Assembly: GCF_036961565.1 (NCBI RefSeq)
Contig: NZ_JBAMDD010000014.1
Coordinates: 1 to 64,000, forward strand
Source: Chitinimonas sp036961565
Lineage (GTDB): Bacteria > Pseudomonadota > Gammaproteobacteria > Burkholderiales > Chitinimonadaceae
Direction of reading: 5' to 3'
Length of the DNA stretch: 64,000 nt
The notes below the pieces were generated by a model, which saw nothing but the letters and a program-made list of their open reading frames with translations, was not told where the DNA came from and did no database searches. Below are positions 1 to 9,004 of this stretch, in pieces. The stretch's first letter is position 1. Every line of letters begins with the position of its first letter. The translations under genes were made by a program, and so were the position numbers.

Positions 1-100
1 GGTAGGCATGCGGCGTTGAGCATTGCTGCTGTGCTATGGAACTAGGCGATGATTGCCGCGATCCACTACCATCCCCTTCAATTTCTGCCTATCGCATTGC

Positions 101-1264
101 ATGCTGACTACCCTAGCTATCTCCAACTATCGCTCCCTGCGCAACCTAGTGTTGCCGCTGGGGCCGTTGAATGTGATTACCGGCGCCAATGGCAGCGGTA
201 AATCCAGCATCTATCGTGCCCTGCGTTTGCTAGCCGAAACGGCACAGGGGCGTGTGATACCGGCACTGGCGCGGGAAGGTGGATTGCAATCGACCTTGTG
301 GGCTGGGCCAGAGACCATTACCCGTGCCATGCGGCAGGGGGATCAGGCCATAGAGGGGACGGCGCGCAAGGATCCTGTCCGGCTGCGGTTGGGCTTTGCC
401 GGAGAGAGCCTGGGCTATCTGATAGAGCTGGGCCTGCCCATACCGCGCGAGACCGCCTTCAGGCTGGACCCTGAAATCAAGAGCGAGCAGATCTGGACCG
501 GGCCGTTTCTGCGGCGGGCGTCGCAGTGGGTAGACAGGCAGGGGGCCTTGGTCAGGTCCAAGGACGAGTCCGGCAACTGGCAGGTCATCAGTACCCAACT
601 CTCCAGCTTCGATAGCATGCTGATGCAACTGGCTGATCCACGCCATGCGCCGGAGATGCTGCAGTTGCGGGAGCAGGTGCGGGGCTGGCGCTTCTATGAC
701 CATTTCCGTACCGATGCGGAGGCATCGGCGCGGATTCCGCAGATAGGGACGCATACCCCGGTACTGAGCGATGACGGTCGTGATCTGGCTGCGGCCATGC
801 AGACCATATTGGAGATAGGCGATGCCGAAGGGCTGGCGCAAGCGGTGGAGGATGCTTTTCCTGGCGCGACCATCACGGTGGGTAATCACGACAGCCGATT
901 CGAGCTGAACATGCAGCAGCATGGCCTGCTGCGGCCCTTGCGCATGGCTGAGCTATCGGATGGCACCTTGCGTTATCTGCTATGGGTAGCGGCGCTGCTG
1001 ACACCCAGACCGCCGGAGCTGCTGGTGCTCAACGAGCCTGAATCCAGCCTGCATCCTGACCTGCTGCCCGCGCTGGGACGTCTGATCGCCAAGGCGGCCA
1101 AGCATTCGCAGATCATTGTGGTCACCCATGCCAGTCGCCTGATCGCCACCTTGGAGCGGCAGGCCGGCTGTCAGTCCATCGCCCTGGAGAAGTCATTGGG
1201 CGAAACCCAGGTGTGTGGCCTGCATGAACTGGAAAGGCCGCCCTGGCAATGGGCGGCCAAGTAG
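101..1264 (+). CDS. AAA/SMC-like ATPase of the RecF/OLD-type superfamily
   Basis: A 387-residue ATP-binding protein. The Walker A motif GANGSGKSS lies near residue 29, an ABC-like signature LSDGTLRYLLW near residue 285, and a Walker B-like LLVLNEPESSLHP near 310, followed by a switch histidine in VVTHASRL. These are the hallmarks of the AAA_21 group of SMC/RecF-like ATPases. The ATG at 101 is preferred over an upstream TTG at 53 because MLTTLAISNYRSL is the usual N-terminal beta-strand of this family. It stands alone and its exact role (DNA repair, defence or other) cannot be told from sequence. Walker B has Asn where Asp or Glu is common, but the catalytic Glu follows. Confidence 0.8.
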   Translation: MLTTLAISNYRSLRNLVLPLGPLNVITGANGSGKSSIYRALRLLAETAQGRVIPALAREGGLQSTLWAGPETITRAMRQGDQAIEGTARKDPVRLRLGFAGESLGYLIELGLPIPRETAFRLDPEIKSEQIWTGPFLRRASQWVDRQGALVRSKDESGNWQVISTQLSSFDSMLMQLADPRHAPEMLQLREQVRGWRFYDHFRTDAEASARIPQIGTHTPVLSDDGRDLAAAMQTILEIGDAEGLAQAVEDAFPGATITVGNHDSRFELNMQQHGLLRPLRMAELSDGTLRYLLWVAALLTPRPPELLVLNEPESSLHPDLLPALGRLIAKAAKHSQIIVVTHASRLIATLERQAGCQSIALEKSLGETQVCGLHELERPPWQWAAK

Positions 1265-1284
1265 GGGTTGCTCTTGGGGTACGG

Positions 1285-1320
1285 CCGGTTTGCCTGCTGT
1301 CCGCGCAGCCGGCAAACCGG
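1285..1320. terminator. Hairpin between convergent genes
   Basis: A 10-bp perfect stem, CCGGTTTGCC paired with GGCAAACCGG, lies between the stop codons of the ATPase gene and the thioredoxin-fold gene. There is no long T-run on either side, so it is a probable but not certain bidirectional terminator. Confidence 0.5.
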
Positions 1321-1328
1321 GTAGCCTA

Positions 1329-2879
1329 TCAAGCCTTGGCAGGTTTGAGCAGACCCTGGCAGACCGCTTTTTGCGGGTCCTTGCCCGGCAGTTTGCCGCA
1401 CACCCCTTCCAGCTGTGCCAATACCCGTTTGGCACTGGCCTGGTGGGCTTGATCCTTGTTCCAGGCATGGATCTTACCGACCAGTTTCTCCAGCGAGCGA
1501 CGGTTGCGCTCATAGAATGCGTTCTTGGTGCCGGCTACCTCAGCCAGAATACTGGTGGCGGCTTTTTCTATCCGCACTTCGTCCTGAGGGGCCAGTTCAA
1601 CCAGGCCGCTGACGTAGCTGACACCCCATTGCAGACGGGTAGCGGGGCCTTCGGAGGCGTTGTAGGCCTTTTCATACCAATCCACCGCTGTGGCCTTGTC
1701 TCCACGCTTCTTGGCATTGCTGGCCAGGCTGAGCATGAAGTAATAGGGTGAGTGCGAACGTTTGAGTTCGGCGTTCAGCAGCTTGTCCGAGTCGTCCAGC
1801 AGGCCGGCGCTGCTCAGGGTATAGGCCGCCGTGTTGATGACCGCCTGGCGCTCATAGCCATTGGTGGTGCTGGCATCGGCCTGGGCTACGCGCTTCTTCA
1901 CCTCGCTCAGCAGTGGCTCGGGCAGGTTGCCCTTGGGGCTGAGCAGGCGTGCCAACGCAACCTGGGCCGTCACGGCGCCTAGCTTGTCATTGGCCGACAG
2001 GCTGGTATCGCCGGCCAGGCTTTGCAGCGATTTGTTCCAACTGGCCAGGAGTGCGGCTTGCTCGGGTGTGCCGGTTGCCGTGAGCAGCTCAATGATCTCG
2101 CCTGCGTAGTTCACCAGCACATCAAAGTTGGCGCGCGACTGCTTGGGGTCGGCCAATACCTTGTTCAGCGCCAGCAGCGCGGCAGCCTTGTCGATAGGCG
2201 GGGCCTTGTCGGCGTTGGCGGCTGCTGCCAGGGCTTTGAGCTGCAGGCGGGCGGCAGTGGGGCCTTCACTGGCAGGGACGGATTGCGCCAGCTTGAGCAA
2301 GGTGGCGGGCAATTTGTCTTCTGCGATCAGTTGCGCCTGGTCGGTATCCCAGGAGTAATCGGCCAGCAGCTTCCAGTCATCACTGCCCAGCTTGCTACCC
2401 TTGAGTGCGGCAGCCAGTGTCTGCTTGACCGGCCGTGCATTGCCCAGGGCCATTTCCAGGGTATTCAGATAGCGTTCGAAGTCCACCTCGCCTGGCAGGC
2501 GGGTGATCTCGGTGCCGTCGGGCTTGAACAGTATCATGGTGGGGTAGCCGCGCACCTTGTACTGCGCACCCAGCTTTTGCGCGCCGGGCTGGTCGCCATC
2601 AAGGTAGACCGGGATGAACTGGCGGGTGCGATCGATAAAGGCCTGCTGGTTGAAGATGGTGGCCTTGACCTGATTGCAGGGCGGACACCATACCGCACCC
2701 CAGTACAGGAACAGCGGCTTGCCGGTAGCCCGTGCCTGGGCAAAGGCGGCGCTGACATCACCCTGTTGCCAGGCGATGCCGGGTGGCAGCTTGTGATCGG
2801 CGTTGGCGGGCGGTGTGGCGGCGTAGGCACTGCTGCCAGCGATCAACAGGGCAGCGATCAGGGTGAGGCGGCGCTTCAT
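1329..2879 (-). CDS. Periplasmic thioredoxin-fold protein with long helical C-terminal region
   Basis: A 516-residue exported protein. Residues 1-20 form a signal peptide ending in SSAYA. A thioredoxin-like domain follows (about 30-155) with the redox motif WCPPC (Cys65, Cys68) and the cis-proline segment GYPTMILF. The remaining 350 residues are Ala/Leu/Lys-rich and probably alpha-helical repeats. It resembles DsbD gamma/thioredoxin_7 proteins that accept electrons or reduce periplasmic disulfides. The C-terminal part has no function I can assign. The gene is monocistronic and its upstream side holds the 165-bp repeat block. Confidence 0.75.
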   Translation of the reverse strand: MKRRLTLIAALLIAGSSAYAATPPANADHKLPPGIAWQQGDVSAAFAQARATGKPLFLYWGAVWCPPCNQVKATIFNQQAFIDRTRQFIPVYLDGDQPGAQKLGAQYKVRGYPTMILFKPDGTEITRLPGEVDFERYLNTLEMALGNARPVKQTLAAALKGSKLGSDDWKLLADYSWDTDQAQLIAEDKLPATLLKLAQSVPASEGPTAARLQLKALAAAANADKAPPIDKAAALLALNKVLADPKQSRANFDVLVNYAGEIIELLTATGTPEQAALLASWNKSLQSLAGDTSLSANDKLGAVTAQVALARLLSPKGNLPEPLLSEVKKRVAQADASTTNGYERQAVINTAAYTLSSAGLLDDSDKLLNAELKRSHSPYYFMLSLASNAKKRGDKATAVDWYEKAYNASEGPATRLQWGVSYVSGLVELAPQDEVRIEKAATSILAEVAGTKNAFYERNRRSLEKLVGKIHAWNKDQAHQASAKRVLAQLEGVCGKLPGKDPQKAVCQGLLKPAKA

Positions 2880-3019
2880 GGGCGTCCTTATGCGGAATGG
2901 TGTGCTGCAATCCTACCTATGTTTCCGCCAGGAATAAACGCTATGCCGTGCCTGCAGCTGAATCGTGGGTTGCCAGTCACACCTTGGGGCTGTAACGGGC
3001 TTAACAGACGGGTACTAAT

Positions 3020-3456
3020 GGGGATAGGTGAGGCTCAATCAAGAGAGTGCTGCTGCTTGAGCAAGCTATACACGGTCAGCCCCCGGGGTTCCCGGGGGCC
3101 TGCACCCCAGGGTATCGATCCTGTACCACTGGTGCGTTCATCGCAGGCGCCCTCGAGCGTAGCGAGGTTCCCCGCCGGCGGGCGGGGGTAGGGGTGGGGC
3201 TCAATCAAGGGAGTGCCGCTGCTTGAGATCGCCCGTATGGGTAGCCCCCGGGTTTCCTGGGGGCCTGCGCCAAGGGTATCGATCCTGTACCGCAGGTGAG
3301 TTCATCGCGGGCGCCCTCGAGCGTAGCGAGGTTCCCCGCCGGCGGGCGGGGGTAGGGGTGGGGCTCAATCAAGGGAGTGCCGCTGCTTGAGATCGCCCAT
3401 ATGGTTAGCCCCCGGGTTTCCCGGGGGCCTGCACGCCAGGGTATCGATCCTGTACC
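3020..3456. repeat. Tandem 165-bp structured repeat, two full copies and one partial
   Basis: The marker GGCTCAATC occurs at 3032, 3198 and 3362, giving periods of 166 and 164 bases. Each copy carries a hairpin of the form GCCCCCGGG-3 nt-CCCGGGGGC (the second copy has one G.T change), then the segment TATCGATCCTGTACC, and in the two full copies a small CCTCG/CGAGG hairpin and the GC palindrome CCCGCCGGCGGG. The third copy is cut off after the TATCGATCCTGTACC segment, just downstream of the pilU stop codon. The block fills most of the 599-base gap between pilU and the thioredoxin-fold gene. No protein coding is evident. It is not like a CRISPR because units are long and directly abutting. Confidence 0.85.
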
Positions 3457-3478
3457 GCCTGCAAGCCCAACAAGGCAC

Positions 3479-4657
3479 TCAAACGACGGCCAGGCCATCG
3501 TCATCCTCTGGCACCTGCTCCGCCACAAGGCTCAGGTGGTCCAGCCCATCGGTGACCTTGCCGCCGTCGTTGGCCTTGCTCTCCAGCTTGATCTTGAGCC
3601 GTAGCTCGTTGACGGAGTCGGCATTGCGCAGCGCTTCTTCCATGGTGATCTTGCCATGCTCATACAGATCGAAGAGGGCCTGGTCGAAGGTCTGCATGCC
3701 CAACTCCTTGGACTTGGCCATGACGGCCTTGATGCCGCCTACGTCGCCCTTGAAGATCAGGTCGGCCACCAGGGGGGTGTTGAGCATGATCTCGATGGCC
3801 GCCACCCGCCCCTTGCCATCGCGGGTGGGAATCAGCCGCTGCGACACAAAGCCCTTCATGTTCAGCGATAAATCCATGTAAAGCTGCGGGTGCCTTTCTT
3901 CCGGGAAGAAGTTGATGATGCGCTCTATGGCCTGATTGGACGAGTTGGCATGCAGCGTGCCCATGGCTAGGTGGCCGGTTTCGGCAAAGGCCATGGCGTA
4001 TTCCATGGTTTCGCGGTCGCGTATCTCACCGATCAGGATGACATCAGGCGCTTGTCGCAAGGTGTTCTTGAGCGCCGCGAACCAGCCCTTGGTATCACGC
4101 CCTACCTCGCGGTGGGTAATCAGGGAATTCTTGGCCTTGTGCACATACTCGACCGGATCCTCGATGGTGATGATGTGGCCGAAACTGTTCTCATTGCGGT
4201 AGTCGATCATGGCGGCCAGGGTGGTGGACTTGCCCGAGCCGGTACCGCCTATCAGCAGTATCAGGCCACGCTTGGACATCATCACGTCCTTGAGTATGGG
4301 GGGCAGCCCCATCTCGTCGAAGTTCGGTATCTTGGTGGTGATGGTTCGTAGCACCATACCCACCTGTTCCTGCTGTACGAACACATTGACCCGGAAGCGG
4401 CCGATATCGGGCGGCGCAATGGCAAAGTTGCATTCCTGCTCGCGCTCGAATTCGCTGCGCTGCGCCTCATTCATGATGGCGTAGGCCAGGGCTCGGCTAT
4501 GCACGCCGGTAAGCTTCTGGCCACCGACTGGGGTCATCTTGCCGTTGATCTTCATGGCGGGCGGAAAGTCGTCCGAGATGAACAGGTCGGAGGCGTTCTT
4601 GGTCAGCATGGCCCGCAGCAGGTCGTGCATGTATTTATGGGCGAGTTCAGGGGTCAT
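3479..4657 (-). CDS. pilU: Type IV pilus retraction ATPase PilU
   Basis: A 392-residue hexameric ATPase of the PilT/PilU branch that helps retract type IV pili at the inner membrane. Walker A is GGTGSGKSTT (about residues 137-146), the Asp box is ITIEDPVEYVH, Walker B is LIGEIRDRETM, and the His box is GHLAMGTLHANSS. The N-terminus, with NASDLFISDDFPPAMKING, and the lack of the PilT AIRNLIRE motif (here LVADLIFKGDVGGIKAVM) favour PilU. The ATG at 4657 was chosen because upstream residues are not family-like. The usual partner pilT is not adjacent; the neighbour is a divergent cNMP-binding protein. Confidence 0.88.
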   Translation of the reverse strand: MTPELAHKYMHDLLRAMLTKNASDLFISDDFPPAMKINGKMTPVGGQKLTGVHSRALAYAIMNEAQRSEFEREQECNFAIAPPDIGRFRVNVFVQQEQVGMVLRTITTKIPNFDEMGLPPILKDVMMSKRGLILLIGGTGSGKSTTLAAMIDYRNENSFGHIITIEDPVEYVHKAKNSLITHREVGRDTKGWFAALKNTLRQAPDVILIGEIRDRETMEYAMAFAETGHLAMGTLHANSSNQAIERIINFFPEERHPQLYMDLSLNMKGFVSQRLIPTRDGKGRVAAIEIMLNTPLVADLIFKGDVGGIKAVMAKSKELGMQTFDQALFDLYEHGKITMEEALRNADSVNELRLKIKLESKANDGGKVTDGLDHLSLVAEQVPEDDDGLAVV

Positions 4658-4900
4658 GGCATAGCCTCGGGCCGGCACAAGCGTTAGGGCGGGTGAGGAA
4701 CCTCGGCGCAGCGCTGTTGCGGTGCGTGCAAGACTCCGGAATGGCCGCATCGGTTGTTGCCACCACAACACAGCTGCAGGGCTGGGCGGGGGCATTCGAG
4801 GTGATGGGGCCTTCAATGGCTATAGTGAATCTGCGGCCTGACTACAAGCCGCATGGCCACCGCCTGTAAGCGCCTGTGTTGCCTCAAGGAGACCAACGCC

Positions 4901-5428
4901 ATGGTGAACCGCGTATCGCCTACCGTCCCGGCCAATGACTATGAATTGGCGGGGGCCGGCAACGAGTATCTGGCCGAACTGCGCAATGAGTTCGGGCAAT
5001 CCACCCTGCTGAAGATTTTTGATGTCGCTGCCATCGAAATACTGGCGGACTATATGCAGATATACCGGGTCTCGGCCGGCAAGCGATTGCTGAAGGAAGG
5101 GGAGCGCAGCGACTTTGCCCTGCTGATACTGTCCGGGGCCGTGAGTGTGATGAAGTCGCACGAGGACGGCAGCCAGCATCAGATTGCCATGGTGATGCCA
5201 GGACGGTTGATAGGTGAGATGTCCTTGATAGACGGCGAGCCACGGTTTGCCAGCTGTGTGGCCGCCACCAATACCTTGATTGCGGTGTTGAGCCGCCGAT
5301 CCCTGCTGGAACTGCTGGATGAGCACCCCAAGCTGGGGTCCTTGCTGCTGATGCGCCTGACGGCCTTGGTCAGCCATCGCCTGCGGCTTACCAGCGCCAA
5401 GCTGGTCGAGAAAATGGCGGCAGCCTAG
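4901..5428 (+). CDS. Cyclic nucleotide-binding domain protein
   Basis: A 175-residue protein made of a single CRP-type cyclic nucleotide-binding domain (about residues 40-150), with the phosphate-binding cassette GEMSLIDGEPRFAS, where the Glu and Arg that bind the cyclic phosphate are present. There is no helix-turn-helix, so it is not a transcription factor of the CRP class. AAGGAG about 9 bases before the ATG at 4901 supports this start over one at 4853. It is divergent from pilU, so a role in cAMP-linked pilus control is possible, but this is inference from position only. Confidence 0.75.
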   Translation: MVNRVSPTVPANDYELAGAGNEYLAELRNEFGQSTLLKIFDVAAIEILADYMQIYRVSAGKRLLKEGERSDFALLILSGAVSVMKSHEDGSQHQIAMVMPGRLIGEMSLIDGEPRFASCVAATNTLIAVLSRRSLLELLDEHPKLGSLLLMRLTALVSHRLRLTSAKLVEKMAAA

Positions 5429-6072
5429 CCCGCTTGCTGTCGTGCCAGTTGCCGTATCTCGGCTGATTCGATGATGCGTACACCCGTGCCTGGCTGCTTG
5501 GCACAGGCTTGCATGGCCAATGCGACATCCGCGCCGGCTATGGGCTTGAGGCGGGCAGGTAGCAAGCCGCCCAGGCTGGCGGCAATCTGCTCGCCCAGGC
5601 GGAACTCGGGTCGCTCGCCTATCAGGACCGAAGGACGGAACAGGCTGAGCCTGGCGTAGCCCAAGGCTTGCAAGCCGGCTTCCATCTCCCCTTTCACCCG
5701 GTTGTAGAAGACCCGTGAGCCGGCATTGGCCCCCAGTGAGCTGACCACCAGGCAATGCTGGGCGCCCCGCTCGCGCGCCAGCTGGGCTATGGCCAGCACA
5801 TAATCCAGGTCCACCCGGCGGAAGGCGGCTTGCGTGCCGGCGGTCTTGATGGTGGTGCCCAGGGCGCAGAACACGGTGTCGATATGGGGCAGCGCGATGG
5901 TATGCAATTGTTCATAATCCACCTGTATTTCGGCTAGCTTGCCCTCGGCGAGCCCGGCGGGGCGGCGCACCAGGGCGTGCACTTGGCCATAGGCCGGGTC
6001 GTGTGCCAGCAGCTGTGCCAGATGGCGGCCTATCAGGCCGGTGGCACCTGCAATCAGGGCGGTTTGCTGCAT
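5425..6072 (-). CDS. NAD(P)-binding Rossmann protein (HTATIP2/YwnB-like)
   Basis: A 215-residue atypical short-chain dehydrogenase. The N-terminal dinucleotide motif is IAGATGLIGRHLAQLL, followed by FCALGTTIKTAG and the YNRVKGEMEAGL segment with the Tyr/Lys spacing of extended SDRs. This arrangement is typical of the HTATIP2-like NAD(P)H-binding proteins, whose substrates are unknown. It follows the aldolase-like gene by 3 bases and is surely cotranscribed with it. Its stop overlaps the stop of the convergent cNMP-binding gene by four bases. Confidence 0.75.
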   Translation of the reverse strand: MQQTALIAGATGLIGRHLAQLLAHDPAYGQVHALVRRPAGLAEGKLAEIQVDYEQLHTIALPHIDTVFCALGTTIKTAGTQAAFRRVDLDYVLAIAQLARERGAQHCLVVSSLGANAGSRVFYNRVKGEMEAGLQALGYARLSLFRPSVLIGERPEFRLGEQIAASLGGLLPARLKPIAGADVALAMQACAKQPGTGVRIIESAEIRQLARQQAG

Positions 6073-6075
6073 GGT

Positions 6076-7173
6076 TCAGCCTTGTGCGAGTTGGGCAAAC
6101 AGGGGGATCAGCGTCGCATTGTCGATATCCAGCAGGCGATCGCCCACATACAGCTCGGTATAGCTCCAGCCCGGCACGTCGGTGGGCCGCATGTGGTTGA
6201 GCAGCCAGATCCCGCTGTCCTTGGCGATGGCATCGCGCCTGTCCAGCAGGACTTCGGGTTCGGCATCAAAGTACAGATGCAGCATATTGGTATGCGGCGT
6301 GGCAGGGTTCACCCGCAGGCCAGGCAAGCCGGCCAGCCCGTGTGCCAACGAGCATGTCCGTTGGTAGAGGGCATCCATCAGGGCCAGCCGTGCATCCAGC
6401 TGCATGGCGGCCGAGGCTACCATGGGGCTCTGGTGCACCAGGGTGCCACCCATGCGGCGCTGCCAGAGCCGGGCCTGCGCCACAAAGCTCTCATCGCCGG
6501 CCAGTACGGCGCCGGCTATACCACCCAAGCCCTTGTAGGTGGAGACATAGACCGAATCGAAGCCGGCTGCGATATCGGCATAGCTTTTGCCATAGTAGGC
6601 GCGGCTTTCCCACAGGCGGGCGCCATCCATATGCAGTGGCAGTTGCCGCTGCCGCTGCCGGGCGAGTGCCTGCAGCGCCATCAATTCGTCCCACTCTGGT
6701 AGCTGGCCGCCGGCCTCGCGTATGGGTAGCTCTACCAGCAGGCAGGCCAGTGCTTGCTTTACGCCGGCCAGGTCGGCTGCGGTCATGGGGCGCAGGCGGT
6801 CGCCTACCGGTACGGCATGCAGCCGTAGCAAGGCGGCATGGGCTTGTTCCTCGTGTAGCGCCAGGTGGCTGGTTGGGTGCAGGCCTATGCGTGGCAGGCC
6901 GGCCTGTTCTGCCCATATCTGGGCAGCGATCAACTGGGCCATCACGCCACTGGGCATGAAGACAGCAGCGGGCTTGCCCAGCAGGCCGGCAATCTTCCGC
7001 TCGAAGCGCTCGATCAGCTCGCCACTGCCGTAGTTGTCGTGCTCTACCTGGTTGGCCTCGCACCAGTCTGCCAGTGCGCGGAACTGCTTGGCCGGGCTGG
7101 GGCTATGGAATCCGTTGATATGGTGGCGACACTGCTGTTGCAGCAGCTTGCGTTCGTCGGGCGTCAAGGGCAT
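6076..7173 (-). CDS. Threonine aldolase / beta-eliminating lyase family PLP enzyme
   Basis: A 365-residue fold-type I PLP enzyme of the beta-eliminating lyase group. The Schiff-base lysine lies in VSTYKGLGGIAGAVLAG, and the HMDGARLWESRAYYG segment with the PLP-binding Asp and Arg is typical of low-specificity threonine aldolases, which cleave L-threonine to glycine and acetaldehyde. The N-terminal extension (NGFHSPSPAKQFRALADWCEA) is longer than in LtaE, so another beta-hydroxy amino acid may be the substrate. It is the first gene of a two-gene operon with the Rossmann protein. Confidence 0.75.
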   Translation of the reverse strand: MPLTPDERKLLQQQCRHHINGFHSPSPAKQFRALADWCEANQVEHDNYGSGELIERFERKIAGLLGKPAAVFMPSGVMAQLIAAQIWAEQAGLPRIGLHPTSHLALHEEQAHAALLRLHAVPVGDRLRPMTAADLAGVKQALACLLVELPIREAGGQLPEWDELMALQALARQRQRQLPLHMDGARLWESRAYYGKSYADIAAGFDSVYVSTYKGLGGIAGAVLAGDESFVAQARLWQRRMGGTLVHQSPMVASAAMQLDARLALMDALYQRTCSLAHGLAGLPGLRVNPATPHTNMLHLYFDAEPEVLLDRRDAIAKDSGIWLLNHMRPTDVPGWSYTELYVGDRLLDIDNATLIPLFAQLAQG

Positions 7174-7267
7174 GGGGGGCGGGCCAGGGTGGGGAGATGG
7201 CAGTTTGCCTGATTTTGACTCGTGCTGTCGTGCGACAATCGGGCAGCCTTGTTATCGTGATACGCTC

Positions 7268-7705
7268 ATGTCCACTACCTTCAAGTCCGCACCTGTGCAG
7301 GCACTGACAACGATATTCCACTACCACGCCCATGTGTATTACGACGCCGCCACGCGTGAGCAGGCCTTGTTGCTGCGTGAACGGGTGGCGCAGCGTTTCG
7401 CGGTGGATATGGGGCGTTTGTTTGAGCAGGCCGTGGGGCCGCATCCTTGCGCGCAGTATGAAATCGGCTTCGAACACGCCTTGTTCGGCAGCCTGGTGCC
7501 CTGGTTGATGCTGAACCGCCTGGGGTTGCCGGTGCTGGTGCACCCCAACACCGATGCAGAACTGGCTGACCATGTGGACCACACCTTGTGGCTGGGTGGG
7601 CCGCTGGCCCTGCGGACAGACAGCCTGGCCGTTTCCTTGCAGGCACAAGGGCAGTTGGCACCAAGGCCGGTCGTGATCAACACGGCACCGTTGCAGGAGA
7701 TTTAG
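7268..7705 (+). CDS. DOPA 4,5-dioxygenase family protein
   Basis: A 145-residue protein with the conserved histidine pattern of the DOPA 4,5-dioxygenase family: FHYHAHVYYD near the start, then GPHPCAQYEIGF and LVHPNT. In fungi and plants such proteins open the catechol ring of DOPA; most bacterial members are uncharacterised. The ATG at 7268 gives the normal family length. It is a single gene, divergent from the aldolase-like operon. Confidence 0.78.
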   Translation: MSTTFKSAPVQALTTIFHYHAHVYYDAATREQALLLRERVAQRFAVDMGRLFEQAVGPHPCAQYEIGFEHALFGSLVPWLMLNRLGLPVLVHPNTDAELADHVDHTLWLGGPLALRTDSLAVSLQAQGQLAPRPVVINTAPLQEI

Positions 7706-7848
7706 ATCGGGGCTGAACTTATCGGGTCAGGGGCCAGTCTGACTTGTCCAAATGGCATTGCGCCACCATCTTGGTAGGAGGACGGGTATCATTCCTTCCC
7801 GCCATACTGGGCGTGGCCACTCAATCTAGTCGAGGAGTTTGCAGCGAA

Positions 7849-8703
7849 ATGAAGTCACTATTGGTAGCCCTGTTCGCATTCTTTGTGAGCTTTACCATGC
7901 TGGTACCAGAAGCCGAGGCCAAGCGCTTTGGCGGCGGCCGTTCGTCCGGCATGCAGCGCAATACGGCGCCACAGAAGGACGCAACGCCCCAGCGCCAAGG
8001 CCAGGGACAGCAAGCTGCGCCGACCACCCCCAAGCGCAACTGGATGGGCCCGATTGCCGGCCTGGCAGCTGGCCTGGGCCTGGCGGCACTGTTCTCCCAC
8101 CTGGGTATGGGTGAAGGCATGGCCAACTTTGCCATGATCCTGTTGCTGGCTGCAGTGGCCTTCTTTGTCATCCGCTTCCTGATGCAACGCATGCGTCCCA
8201 CTACGGCCGCACCGGCACAGTTCGCCGGCGCAGCGGGTGCTGCCGCAGCGGGTGCTGCAGCACCCATCCCGGCACCACTGGCTTTCCAGGGCCAGCAGCA
8301 ATACGCCAGCGTGACACCCAGCAGCAGTATGCCGGCCGACTTTGATCGCGAAGCCTTCGTCCGCGTGGCCAAGCTGAACTTCGTTCGCCTGCAGGCCGCT
8401 TACGATGCAGCCGATCTGGACGATATCCGCGAATTCACCTCGCCAGAGATGTTCGCCGAGATCAAGATGCAGATCAGCGAACGCAAGGGTGCGGCCAACC
8501 ACACCGACGTGGTGGAAGTGAATGCCGATGTGATCGATTACGCCCAGGAAGGTCGCCGCGATATCGCCAGCGTGCGCTTTTATGGCCTGATTCGTGAGAG
8601 CCAGGACGGCGCTGCCGAGCGCTTCGACGAAACCTGGCACCTCAGCCGCAACAATGATGGCCGTCAGGGCTGGGTCGTGGCGGGTATACAGCAGAACAGC
8701 TGA
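7849..8703 (+). CDS. Tim44-like domain protein, membrane-anchored
   Basis: A 284-residue protein with a signal peptide (MKSLLVALFAFFVSFTMLVPEAEA), a Gly/Gln/Pro-rich low-complexity stretch, a transmembrane segment around FAMILLLAAVAFFVIRFLM, an Ala/Gly-rich linker, and a C-terminal Tim44-like domain (about 165-284) with FDREAFVRVAKLNFVRLQAA and DETWHLSR. Bacterial homologues are common in Proteobacteria but have no firm function. GAGGAG sits upstream of the ATG at 7849. A strong hairpin terminator follows. Confidence 0.8.
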   Translation: MKSLLVALFAFFVSFTMLVPEAEAKRFGGGRSSGMQRNTAPQKDATPQRQGQGQQAAPTTPKRNWMGPIAGLAAGLGLAALFSHLGMGEGMANFAMILLLAAVAFFVIRFLMQRMRPTTAAPAQFAGAAGAAAAGAAAPIPAPLAFQGQQQYASVTPSSSMPADFDREAFVRVAKLNFVRLQAAYDAADLDDIREFTSPEMFAEIKMQISERKGAANHTDVVEVNADVIDYAQEGRRDIASVRFYGLIRESQDGAAERFDETWHLSRNNDGRQGWVVAGIQQNS

Positions 8704-8722
8704 TCAGCGGTTCGTACGTCAA

Positions 8723-8756
8723 TAAAAACGGGGAGCTGAACGCTCCCCGTTTTTAT
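8723..8756. terminator. Bidirectional rho-independent terminator
   Basis: AAAACGGGGAGC pairs with GCTCCCCGTTTTT around a five-base loop, with A- and T-runs on both flanks. It serves the Tim44-like gene on the + strand and the VF530-like gene on the - strand. Confidence 0.9.
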
Positions 8757-8770
8757 TGGCTTAGCTGACG

Positions 8771-9004
8771 CTATGCCGTGGGCTTGGGTTGGCTGCGTGC
8801 GTACTTTGCGTACAGGGTCTCGACTTTCTCCCGCGCCCAGGGGGTGCTACGCAGAAAAGTCAGGCTGGACTTGATATTGGGATCGACCAGAAAGCAGCGT
8901 ATGGCAATCCTGCGCCCCAGCTCCTCCCAGCCATAGTGGGCGACCAGCGCGTTCAGCATGGCTTCCAGGGTGATACCGTGACCAAGGTTGTTGGCTTGTG
9001 TCAT
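8771..9004 (-). CDS. VF530 family small protein
   Basis: A 77-residue protein with the VF530 pattern: HGITLEAMLNALVAHYGWEELGRRI and CFLVDPNIKSSLTFLRSTPWAREKVE, a compact helical domain thought to bind DNA. The start at 9004 overlaps the stop of the upstream TPR-like gene in an ATGA junction, so the two are translationally coupled. The family has no established cellular role. Confidence 0.8.
   Translation of the reverse strand: MTQANNLGHGITLEAMLNALVAHYGWEELGRRIAIRCFLVDPNIKSSLTFLRSTPWAREKVETLYAKYARSQPKPTA

Noticed and set aside
3020..3456. CRISPR array
   Set aside because: The units are about 165 bases long and directly joined, with no regular spacers of 30-40 bases.
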